Part shown: piece by piece, positions 26,039 through 33,359 of the stretch
Layout of the letters: each line of letters begins with the position of its first letter
Position numbering within the stretch: position 1 is the stretch's first letter
Program-made: the position numbers and the translations under genes
Assembly (NCBI GenBank): GCA_034101475.1
Contig: JAXEJQ010000106.1
Coordinates: forward strand, 14,188 to 78,187
DNA length: 64,000 nucleotides
Direction of reading: 5' to 3'
Source of the DNA: Limivivens sp034101475
GTDB taxonomy: Bacteria > Bacillota > Clostridia > Lachnospirales > Lachnospiraceae
Notes under the pieces: model-generated
What the model saw: the letters and a program-made list of their open reading frames with translations, nothing else
Database searches by the model: none
What the model was told of the DNA's origin: nothing

Positions 26039-27277
26039 ATGAATACGAAAGAAATCAGTGGACAGCGCCAATATGATTTTGTTTCAAAATTCAATTACAG
26101 CCGTGAGGCAGGCACCATTGATGAAAAACGGGCTGCTGATGCGATTTTGGAGGAACTGGCACAGTTTGGCGCCAGGGGAGTCAGCGAGTCTTTTCCTGTA
26201 AATGCATTCCGGATTCTGAACGCACAGCTTATCATTACAGAACCCTATGAAAAAGAATATACGGTAACCGGTTACGGATTCTGCGGCAATACACCGAAGA
26301 CAGGACTGGAAGCGCCTTTTCTTTACGTGGAAGACGGTGATGAGATCAGCCTTTCCCATGCCCGGGATAAAATTGTCCTGATCAACAATCGGGTGCGGGA
26401 GGATATGCTGAAAAGAATCGCGGAAGCCGGCGCGTCAGGCTTTGTCAGCATCACCGGCACACCTCTGGATACCGGTGTGGATCGCCTTCCTCTGAGCTGC
26501 CGCATTTCCAGACGCGAAGCTTCTCTTCCCCAGATTCCCGGCGTCAACCTGCACTACCTGGATGCAGTGGAAATCGTCACAAAAGGTGCCTCCCGGGCCA
26601 GACTGGTTCTCCGGCAGGAGGAAAGTGTCCATACCTCTCAGAATCTTGTCCTTCGGGTGGAAGGAACGGACAAGGCTGATGAGATTATCTCTCTTACAGC
26701 CCATTACGATTCTGTTCCTGAAGGCCCAGGCGCTTACGACAATATGGCGGGATGTTCCATCATTCTGGAGCTCTGCCGTTACTTCCGGAAGCATCCTGCC
26801 CGCCGTACTCTGGAATTTATCTTTTTTGGGGCAGAGGAAAAAGGCCTTGTAGGCAGTAAATACTATGTCACCGGCCACAAACAGGAGCTTCCCGGGCATC
26901 AGCTGAATATGAATGTTGATCTGGCCGGACAGCTTGTAGGCGGCACCGTCATCGGCGTCACCGGCGATGCCGGTATTTGTAAGCTCATGATGGACCTGGC
27001 CCGTGAAATCGGCCTGGGCCTCTCTGTTAAGCACCAGGTGTGGAGCAGCGACTCCAACAGCTTTGCCAGAGAGGGCGTTCCGGCCTTTACCATGGGACGC
27101 GACGGCTTCGGGCTTCATACCCGGCATGACACCCTGGATCTGATTTCCCCCTGGTCTCTGGAGCGGAGCGCAGTCCTGCTTGGCCATATTGCGGAACGCA
27201 TTGGAAATATGGAAACACTGCCGTTCCCGCGTACGGTTCCGGAGGAGTTTATCGAAGCGCTGAAGCAGGCACCTTAA
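26039..27277 (+). CDS. M28 family metallopeptidase (aminopeptidase-like)
   Basis: A 412-residue di-zinc peptidase. Metal ligands and catalytic residues are visible in order: AHYDSV (His, Asp), AYDNMAG (bridging Asp), FGAEEKGL (catalytic Glu-Glu), NVDLAG (Asp) and LHTRHD (His). An inserted PA-like domain probably occupies residues ~80-200. No signal peptide is seen. GGAGG lies 6 bases before the ATG at 26039. The gene is monocistronic between its own promoter and a shared terminator. Confidence 0.92.
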   Translation: MNTKEISGQRQYDFVSKFNYSREAGTIDEKRAADAILEELAQFGARGVSESFPVNAFRILNAQLIITEPYEKEYTVTGYGFCGNTPKTGLEAPFLYVEDGDEISLSHARDKIVLINNRVREDMLKRIAEAGASGFVSITGTPLDTGVDRLPLSCRISRREASLPQIPGVNLHYLDAVEIVTKGASRARLVLRQEESVHTSQNLVLRVEGTDKADEIISLTAHYDSVPEGPGAYDNMAGCSIILELCRYFRKHPARRTLEFIFFGAEEKGLVGSKYYVTGHKQELPGHQLNMNVDLAGQLVGGTVIGVTGDAGICKLMMDLAREIGLGLSVKHQVWSSDSNSFAREGVPAFTMGRDGFGLHTRHDTLDLISPWSLERSAVLLGHIAERIGNMETLPFPRTVPEEFIEALKQAP

Positions 27278-27324
27278 AAAAGCCTTTTGCAGGCAGATAT
27301 TCGAGGTTCGCTTCGCGGCTTCTC

Positions 27325-27378
27325 AAAAAAAGGCGGCTGTACCAGGAAAATTTTTCCTGAATCAGCCGTCTTTTTTTC
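27325..27378. terminator. Bidirectional terminator between convergent genes
   Basis: An outer stem (GGCGGCTG with CAGCCGTC) encloses an inner one (CAGGAAAAA with TTTTTCCTG). A and T tracts flank both sides, serving the M28 gene and the converging GH78-like gene. Confidence 0.9.
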
Positions 27379-27384
27379 TTTCTC

Positions 27385-28944
27385 CTAATCTTTCAGCAGC
27401 TCCCGCAGAATATAGGTCGGCGTGCAGCTCCAGGCGTGGCAGTAGCTGTTTACCATATCCGAACCGTACGGTGATTCCGTGGGATTCTCCGGATTATACA
27501 GCTCCCAGAAGGTATCCGCGCCCTGATCCAGCATGCCGCCCCAGTACCCTTCCATGGACTCCAGGGCCTTCTCTTTTTCCCCGCATTTGATCAATGCTTC
27601 CACATAATGATGATACATATAAGGCGTCACCATGCCATAGGGCGGATTCAGCTCGCTCACCCGTTTCAGGAGAGCCGCTCCATCCTCACCGGAAACAATG
27701 TCCGCCATCACCATCCACACCTGGCTGGCATAGGAAATCTGACGATCCGGGCCGCTGACAAAAAGCTGCTCTTTTTCGTCATACAAATAGTTCAATGCTG
27801 CCTCCACTGCGTGATCGCGTTTCTCTTCCAGAATTTTTTTCTGCTCTTTCAAATCCAGCATCTCTGCCAGCTCAATTCCCGCATTTATACAGAATACATA
27901 GATTGCCTGGGCGCTGGCCTGCTTATTCAGTCCTTCCTTCCAGTCCACAAAGCACCAGAAAGCATCTCCGCCGTCGATCACCACGCCTCTCTCATCCAGC
28001 TGCTTTCCGGCCAGCTCGATCTGACGGTAAGCGCTGGGCCACAGTTCTTCTGCCGTCTCCCGGTCTCCGGTAGCCTTCAGATAATCCCGCAGAGCCGCCA
28101 CATAAAACAGCGAATAGTCAAACAGGAAGGTATCATCCACCAGATGCACCGGCTCAATAAACAGACAGGCGCCTATGGCCCCGTCATCCCGGGTCTGGGC
28201 CGCAAACAGATAAAGACAGCGCTTCACCAGATCATTCTGGCGGAAGGTGGCGTAATTCGCCAGCGCCTGCAGCCGAAGATCGCCCAGCCACAGCCTTCGG
28301 TCACGCTTGGGACCGTCCTCAAATACAGACTGCATACAGTTGTGCAGCGTCCGAATGCTGACCTTGTCCATCTGCTGCATTCTGGGGTCGGAGGATACCA
28401 GAGGCTCCGGCTCAGATGCCGCGGAAGAAACACTTCTGCACACGGCTTCCTCAATCACGAGCTGGAATTTAATCGAAACATCCATGGTATAAATTTCCAC
28501 ATAACGGAACGCATAACGCCTGGGCATTTCCAGTGTAACCGGCAGCACGTCCAGATGGATAAATTCCTCCTGAATCCAGCTTGAACTGATCCAGCCGTCA
28601 TAGTCTGCGGAATTTTCCAGAAGCTCCCCCGGACGCTCCGCAAATTTCAGCCGGATATAAACCGGCGCATCCTGGGGGCTTCCCACCGTTTTCATTTTCA
28701 GGGAAAGATACCCCACCTGATGATCCCCAAAATCCAGAATAACCGAGTCACCTTTTTTTAATTCAATCCCGGAAAGACTGTCTGCATCTCCGCGGCGTGT
28801 CACCTTTCCGCCCTTTTCCACATTAACCAATGCGGTGGGCGTTACCAGGGTCTCATGAAGAGACGGCGTAAGGGACTGGGCTTTCTTTAAAAATTCTTCG
28901 TTGGTCACACGTACCATATTTACATCACTGCTGCTTCCTGCCAC
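27385..28944 (-). CDS. GH78-like alpha-L-rhamnosidase-type glycoside hydrolase
   Basis: A 519-residue six-hairpin glycosidase. An N-terminal beta-sandwich region is followed by the (alpha/alpha)6 barrel with the family block EDGPKRDRRLWLGDLRLQA and the acidic cluster DDGAIGACLF. It is shorter than typical GH78 enzymes (over 800 residues), lacking accessory domains. No signal peptide is seen, so a cytoplasmic role on imported oligosaccharides or glycosides is likely. The GTG at 28944 has AAGGAGG only four bases upstream; ATG at 28917 is an alternative without a ribosome binding site. Confidence 0.75.
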   Translation of the reverse strand: MAGSSSDVNMVRVTNEEFLKKAQSLTPSLHETLVTPTALVNVEKGGKVTRRGDADSLSGIELKKGDSVILDFGDHQVGYLSLKMKTVGSPQDAPVYIRLKFAERPGELLENSADYDGWISSSWIQEEFIHLDVLPVTLEMPRRYAFRYVEIYTMDVSIKFQLVIEEAVCRSVSSAASEPEPLVSSDPRMQQMDKVSIRTLHNCMQSVFEDGPKRDRRLWLGDLRLQALANYATFRQNDLVKRCLYLFAAQTRDDGAIGACLFIEPVHLVDDTFLFDYSLFYVAALRDYLKATGDRETAEELWPSAYRQIELAGKQLDERGVVIDGGDAFWCFVDWKEGLNKQASAQAIYVFCINAGIELAEMLDLKEQKKILEEKRDHAVEAALNYLYDEKEQLFVSGPDRQISYASQVWMVMADIVSGEDGAALLKRVSELNPPYGMVTPYMYHHYVEALIKCGEKEKALESMEGYWGGMLDQGADTFWELYNPENPTESPYGSDMVNSYCHAWSCTPTYILRELLKD

Positions 28945-29122
28945 GTTTCTTCCTCCTTGCTTGGCTTTTTGGATGTGATTCCGTTCGTGTCTTTTCGCTT
29001 CTATTTTACCATTTTTTCTCCGGATATTCCATAGAGAATCCAGGTCTGTTTGTACATCCCATCTGCGGATGCCTGATAGTAGATCTGAACCGCTTTCTGA
29101 GCAGCCCTGATAAATTCCGCTG

Positions 29123-30463
29123 TCATCCCCAGGAAAGCAGCTTTTTTCTCCGGAATATGTAATAAAGCACACCCGTCATATCTGCCAAAAACCATCCAAT
29201 GGGCACTGACCACCAAATCCCTGTCACACCACAGGCCGGCACCCCGGAGAGTACATACGCCAGTACCACGCGGGTTCCCAGTGAAATAACCGTAAGAACC
29301 ACACTCATCCCGGGCTTGCCCAGTGCCCGGTACAGGCCGTACAGCAGGAACAGACAGCCGATTCCGCAATAAAATGCGCCTTCAATGCGCAGATAACGGA
29401 CACCCTCCATAATAATCGCCGTCTCGCCCGGCTCCACAAACATGGCCATCAGCGGACGGGCGAACAGCCATACCAGCCCGGATACGACAATACAGAAAAG
29501 CATCGACGCCAGCACTGCGCCTTTCAGCCCGGCACGAATACGCTCTGCCTTTTTCGCGCCATAATTCTGGGCAATAAATGTAGAAAACGCATTTCCAAAA
29601 TCCTGCACCGGCATATAGGCAAAAGCATCAATTTTAACTGCCGCCGCGAAGGCCGCCATGACCGTTGGTCCAAAACGGTTGACCAGGCCCTGCACCATCA
29701 AAATTCCAAGATTCATAACTGACTGCTGAACGCAGGTCAAAATAGAAAAGCCTGCAATCTCTCTGACACAGCTCCATCGAACACGGCAGCTTTTCCGGGC
29801 AGCGCGAAGCTGGGGACATTTCACAAAGGCATAAACGGTGATTCCGATACCGGAAATATACTGGGAAATCACCGTCGCTTCCGCCGCTCCGGCTGCACCC
29901 CGTTTCAGCCAAAGTACAAACAGCAGATCCAGAAGAATGTTCAGCACGGCAGAAACCGCCAGAAAAATCAGCGGAATAACCGAATTCCCCACCGCCCGCA
30001 GAAGCGATGCAAAATAATTATACAGAAAGGTGGCAGCAATCCCACAGAAAATGACAGCCAGATATTCCTGCATGTACTCCCAGACCTCGCCTGGCACCTG
30101 AAGAAATATGCGGATGGAATCCAGGCAGGCAAAAGCTAGTCCATTCAGCAGAAGCGTCACGCCCGCAATCAGCACGAAGGAAGCACATATGCTTTCTCCA
30201 AGGCCCGCATCATCCCGCTGGCCGAACCGGATGGAAAACAGAGCGCCGCTGCCCATACAAAGTCCCAGGAGGATGGAAGTCAGAAAGGTCATCAGAGTAA
30301 ACGCAGAGCCCACGGCTGCCAGAGCATTTTTTCCAAGGAACTGCCCGACAATCAGGGTATCCGCAATATTGTAGCATTGCTGCAGCAGGTTTCCGAAAAT
30401 CATGGGAACTGCAAAAAGCAGCATGGAGCCCATAACCGGCCCCTGTGTCAAATCCTTGTTCAT
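29123..30463 (-). CDS. MATE family multidrug/cation antiporter
   Basis: A 446-residue, 12-segment membrane exporter of the MATE superfamily (DinF/NorM-like Clostridia branch). The N-terminal GPVMGSMLLFAVPMIFGNLLQQCYN and central MVQGLVNRFGPTVMAAFAAAVKIDAFAYMPVQDF blocks are typical. It usually exports drugs or metabolites in exchange for Na+ or H+. It starts 15 bases after the HD hydrolase stop with GGAGAT, so the two are co-transcribed. The substrate is unknown. Confidence 0.93.
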   Translation of the reverse strand: MNKDLTQGPVMGSMLLFAVPMIFGNLLQQCYNIADTLIVGQFLGKNALAAVGSAFTLMTFLTSILLGLCMGSGALFSIRFGQRDDAGLGESICASFVLIAGVTLLLNGLAFACLDSIRIFLQVPGEVWEYMQEYLAVIFCGIAATFLYNYFASLLRAVGNSVIPLIFLAVSAVLNILLDLLFVLWLKRGAAGAAEATVISQYISGIGITVYAFVKCPQLRAARKSCRVRWSCVREIAGFSILTCVQQSVMNLGILMVQGLVNRFGPTVMAAFAAAVKIDAFAYMPVQDFGNAFSTFIAQNYGAKKAERIRAGLKGAVLASMLFCIVVSGLVWLFARPLMAMFVEPGETAIIMEGVRYLRIEGAFYCGIGCLFLLYGLYRALGKPGMSVVLTVISLGTRVVLAYVLSGVPACGVTGIWWSVPIGWFLADMTGVLYYIFRRKKLLSWG

Positions 30464-30478
30464 ACTCTCATCTCCAAA

Positions 30479-31024
30479 TCATTTGCTTTTTACCAGCAGC
30501 TCCTCAAACAGCTCCAGAAACTGCTTCTCCACCTCTGCAAAGGGACGCACCCGCAAATCCTGCTCGTGCCATACCCTGGGTTCTTCCTCCCAGAGCTTTT
30601 CACCCATAAAATGAAAAAATTCATGATACAGACAGTCATCGTCCACCGCTTTTACCTGGGCACTTTCTTCTTCTGTAGGAAGGCTTCCCAGATATTTCCG
30701 ATATACCGCCTCCTGCACCCGCCGTTCTGCTTCCAGATAGACGGTCAGGCTCTTTTTCACCGGCCTTGTAATATCCGCCAGGTAAGCCTCGCTGGCATCA
30801 TGGAGCAGTGCCGCCAGCACCACACGCCCGGAACAGCCTCTGGCTTTCGCTTCCTGACAACAGGCAACAGAATGCTGACCCACGGAATAAAACTCCGGAA
30901 AATGGCCATTTGCACGGGTCATAAGAGAGAGTGCGTGGGCGATATCCCGGATATCAATGTCTTCCTCCCTTGGATCCAAAGGCGTGAATTGTTTTTTTGT
31001 ATAAGTAGTAATAGAATCTTTCAT
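30479..31024 (-). CDS. HD-domain phosphohydrolase (YfbR-like)
   Basis: A 181-residue metal-dependent phosphohydrolase. Metal ligands appear as GQHSVACC (His), LLHDASEAYLADI (His-Asp) and KAVDDDCL (Asp), the arrangement of YfbR-type deoxynucleoside 5'-monophosphatases. The start at 31024 follows AAAGGAATG. It lies just after a terminator, so its promoter should be in the short region around 31025-31056 or it depends on read-through. The nucleotide substrate is an inference. Confidence 0.85.
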   Translation of the reverse strand: MKDSITTYTKKQFTPLDPREEDIDIRDIAHALSLMTRANGHFPEFYSVGQHSVACCQEAKARGCSGRVVLAALLHDASEAYLADITRPVKKSLTVYLEAERRVQEAVYRKYLGSLPTEEESAQVKAVDDDCLYHEFFHFMGEKLWEEEPRVWHEQDLRVRPFAEVEKQFLELFEELLVKSK

Positions 31025-31050
31025 GGGAATAACATTCCTTTCTTCCGTGT

Positions 31051-31079
31051 AAAAAACGCCTGGGCTGTACCCAGGCGCC
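31051..31079 (-). terminator. Terminator of the stomatin-like gene
   Basis: On the minus strand CGCCTGGG, loop TACAG, CCCAGGCG, then six T. It separates the stomatin-like gene from the HD hydrolase and MATE pair. Confidence 0.9.
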
Positions 31080-31117
31080 TTTCCTTTCATCAGACACTTT
31101 TTGGACAGAACTTCTTC

Positions 31118-32170
31118 TCAATTTTCTTCCGGCTTCTCCGGCTGAGTCCTTACCAGTTCCCTGGTCACCTGCGTCCGCTGCGGCTTCACCTCCGGATCAC
31201 AGCAGGCATCCGCTTTCACCTTCTCAACCTTTTCCTTCGGGCTTTTATCAATGGGTTCCGCAGCCCCTGTTCCCAGAATCTCTGCGGCAAACCCCAGCTT
31301 TGACGCTGCCTGTGTCAGCTCTGTGGGCATAAAAATCTTTGTGGCACGTCCGTCACTGATCTCCTTAAGGGCTTCAAGCTGTTTCAGAGCCAGCACACTG
31401 CTGTCAATGCCCACCGCTTTCAGCCGCTCCAGACCCGCAGCCTCCGCCTCGTATATTTTCCGGATCGACTCCGCTTCACCGATGGCCAGCGCAATCCGGG
31501 CTTCCTGCTCCGCCTGAGCTGCCAGAACCTTTGCAGCCTTATCACCTTCTGCCCTGGTAATGGCAGACTGCTTGTGGGCATCCGCTTCCAGAAGGGTCTG
31601 CCGTTTATCACGCTCTGCCTTCATCTGCTTTTCCATGGCCTGCTGGATTTCCTTGGGCGGAATAATATTTTTCAACTCCACACGGTTTACCTTGATTCCC
31701 CAGGGATCGGTGGCCTTATCCAGAACATCCCTCATTTTTTCATTGATCAGATCACGGGAGGTCAGGGTCTGATCCAGTTCCAGATCACCCACAATATTTC
31801 TGAGGGAGGTCGCCGTCAGATTTTCCAGCGCTACAATGGGCTGCTCCACGCCATAGGTAAACAGCTTCGGATCATAAATTTTAAAGTAAACGACTGTATC
31901 AATGTTCATGGTTACGTTATCCTTGGTGATAACCGGCTGCGGCGGAAAATCAGCAACCTGTTCCTTTAAGGATACCTTTTTGGCAACCTTCTCCAGAAAC
32001 GGAATCTTAAAATGAAGCCCCGGTTCCCATTTCGCCTTAAAAGTTCCAAGGAATTCGACTACATAGCATTTTGCTTCCGGAACCACCTTCACACAGGTAA
32101 GCAGAATCAAAAGAATCAGAACAATCACGATGGGTGCCAGAGCAGAAACTAAAGACAGCATTACATTCAT
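31118..32170 (-). CDS. SPFH/Band 7 (stomatin/QmcA-like) membrane protein
   Basis: A 350-residue protein with an N-terminal membrane segment (residues ~9-26), the Band 7 domain (VVYFKIYDPKLFTYGVEQPI ... LRNIVGDLELDQTL) and a coiled-coil region (EKQMKAERDKRQTLLEADAHKQ). SPFH proteins form large membrane rings and organise lipid microdomains and proteases such as FtsH. GGAAGGAG precedes the ATG. A degenerate family C repeat lies in its leader. The C-terminal ~60 residues are charged and variable. Confidence 0.9.
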   Translation of the reverse strand: MNVMLSLVSALAPIVIVLILLILLTCVKVVPEAKCYVVEFLGTFKAKWEPGLHFKIPFLEKVAKKVSLKEQVADFPPQPVITKDNVTMNIDTVVYFKIYDPKLFTYGVEQPIVALENLTATSLRNIVGDLELDQTLTSRDLINEKMRDVLDKATDPWGIKVNRVELKNIIPPKEIQQAMEKQMKAERDKRQTLLEADAHKQSAITRAEGDKAAKVLAAQAEQEARIALAIGEAESIRKIYEAEAAGLERLKAVGIDSSVLALKQLEALKEISDGRATKIFMPTELTQAASKLGFAAEILGTGAAEPIDKSPKEKVEKVKADACCDPEVKPQRTQVTRELVRTQPEKPEEN

Positions 32171-32218
32171 AACATTTCTCCTTCCGCTGAATCGAATCAG
32201 CTTTTATTTTTGCATTTC

Positions 32219-32351
32219 CTATCTGTTCAGTACCTTCCCAGATACGATTCGCAAACCCATGAAAACCGGCTGCGCCGATGGGGTTTGCTCACACATGATT
32301 CACGTTCTTACGGCCTCATCAGCAAGCGATTCGGCCTGTTCTGAACAGTTA
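32219..32351 (+). repeat. Repeat family C, copy 3 (diverged)
   Basis: About 133 bp ending in CTGAACAGTTA and beginning with a degraded CTGTTCAG. The interior has its own inverted pair (CAAACCCAT with ATGGGGTTTG) and does not resemble the interiors of the other two copies. It lies between the stomatin-like gene and the divergent DsbA-like gene. A TATAAT just beyond it on the minus strand (about 32364-32369) would place it in the stomatin mRNA leader. Confidence 0.6.
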
Positions 32352-32468
32352 CTGCATTTCTATTATACTATAGTCTTCCCGGAAATGCATCTTATTTATG
32401 GGACTCTTTTCTTTGCTTTTCCCTTCCTTTTATGTTACAGTAAAAGAAAACAGAAAGGATCCCTGTAT

Positions 32469-33155
32469 ATGACCACAATCAAAGTCTTTTTTGACTATGT
32501 CTGCCCCTTTTGCTATCTGGAGTTTTTTGCTCTGAAGGAAGCCATTTCCGGTAAGGACGTGAAGCTTGAGCTGATTCCTCATGAGCTCCGCCGCCCGCCT
32601 GTACCGAAGGTCGATCCCATGCACGATGAAATGCGCCTGAAACGCTTCGATGAGGTTCTGGCTCCGGAAGCCAGGAAGCTGGGAATTCCCATGGAGCTTC
32701 CCTGGATTTCTCCCCATCCCTATACCACAGACACATTTCTGGGCTTCCTTTTCTGCCGGGACCGGGGACTGGAAATTGCTTATACGGAAAAAGTATTTCT
32801 GGCTTTTTATGTGGAACAAAAAGACATCGGTGAAATGGATGTGTTAAAAGAAATCGCCGCTTCCCTGGATCTGGATCCGGATGCGTTTGAACAGGAAATC
32901 CGAAGCAGACGTCAGCTGCCCCGGCTGGATGCTCTGAATTCCCTCTCAAAGGACTATGAAATCAAGGGAATTCCCGTAACCTTCATCGGCAGCCAGCGTC
33001 TGGACGGGAACCATGAGCCGGAGGTATATTCCATTGTCCTGGAATCCGTTCAGAACCAGGAATCAGAGTCTGGTGATGTACAGCCGGAAATACCCTCTGC
33101 CGGTGCAGTACCGCCCCTTGGCATGGCCTGCGGCCCGGACGGAAACTGCGGCTGA
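32469..33155 (+). CDS. DsbA-family (FrnE-like) thioredoxin-fold oxidoreductase
   Basis: A 228-residue protein with a thioredoxin fold and a Cys-Pro-Phe-Cys active site at residues 12-15. The insertion and the KGIPVTFIG cis-Pro loop are typical of the FrnE/2-hydroxychromene isomerase-like DsbA subfamily. No signal peptide is present, so it works in the cytoplasm, probably on disulfides or as a thiol-linked transferase. AAAGGAT precedes the ATG at 32469. The C-terminus ends with a Cys-rich tail (GMACGPDGNCG), which could bind metal or take part in thiol chemistry. Confidence 0.88.
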   Translation: MTTIKVFFDYVCPFCYLEFFALKEAISGKDVKLELIPHELRRPPVPKVDPMHDEMRLKRFDEVLAPEARKLGIPMELPWISPHPYTTDTFLGFLFCRDRGLEIAYTEKVFLAFYVEQKDIGEMDVLKEIAASLDLDPDAFEQEIRSRRQLPRLDALNSLSKDYEIKGIPVTFIGSQRLDGNHEPEVYSIVLESVQNQESESGDVQPEIPSAGAVPPLGMACGPDGNCG

Positions 33156-33171
33156 AAATTTGACGCTGCAG

Positions 33172-33197
33172 TTCCGCAGGACAGCTGTCCTGCGGAA
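33172..33197. terminator. Palindromic hairpin after the DsbA-like gene
   Basis: A perfect 26-base palindrome (TTCCGCAGGACAG and its complement) lies 17 bases after the stop codon. A T-run appears only ~13 bases later, so it is a plausible but not classic terminator. Confidence 0.6.
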
Positions 33198-33250
33198 TGT
33201 TCCGGTGCATTTTTGCAGCTTTTATTTATCCTGATACTCCTGCTTCTCTA

Positions 33251-33302
33251 TTGACATTTACATAAAAAAAGTGTATCATACATATGAACGATTATTCATA
33301 TG
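33251..33302 (+). promoter_or_regulatory. Promoter and SmtB/CzrA-like operator of the P1B ATPase gene
   Basis: TTGACA (33251-33256), a 17-base spacer and TATCAT (33274-33279) form a strong promoter. Immediately downstream, over the start site, CATATGAA-CGATTA-TTCATATG (33281-33302) is a perfect 8-bp inverted repeat matching the 12-2-12 type sites of ArsR/SmtB zinc and cadmium sensors (TGAA ... TTCA core). Binding there would block transcription until metal is present. No arsR-type gene is in this window, so the repressor must be encoded elsewhere. Confidence 0.75.
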
Positions 33303-33359
33303 TTCATATAAATTCAGCCAACAGGGCAGGACGATCGAATCCTGCGAGGGAGGACACCT

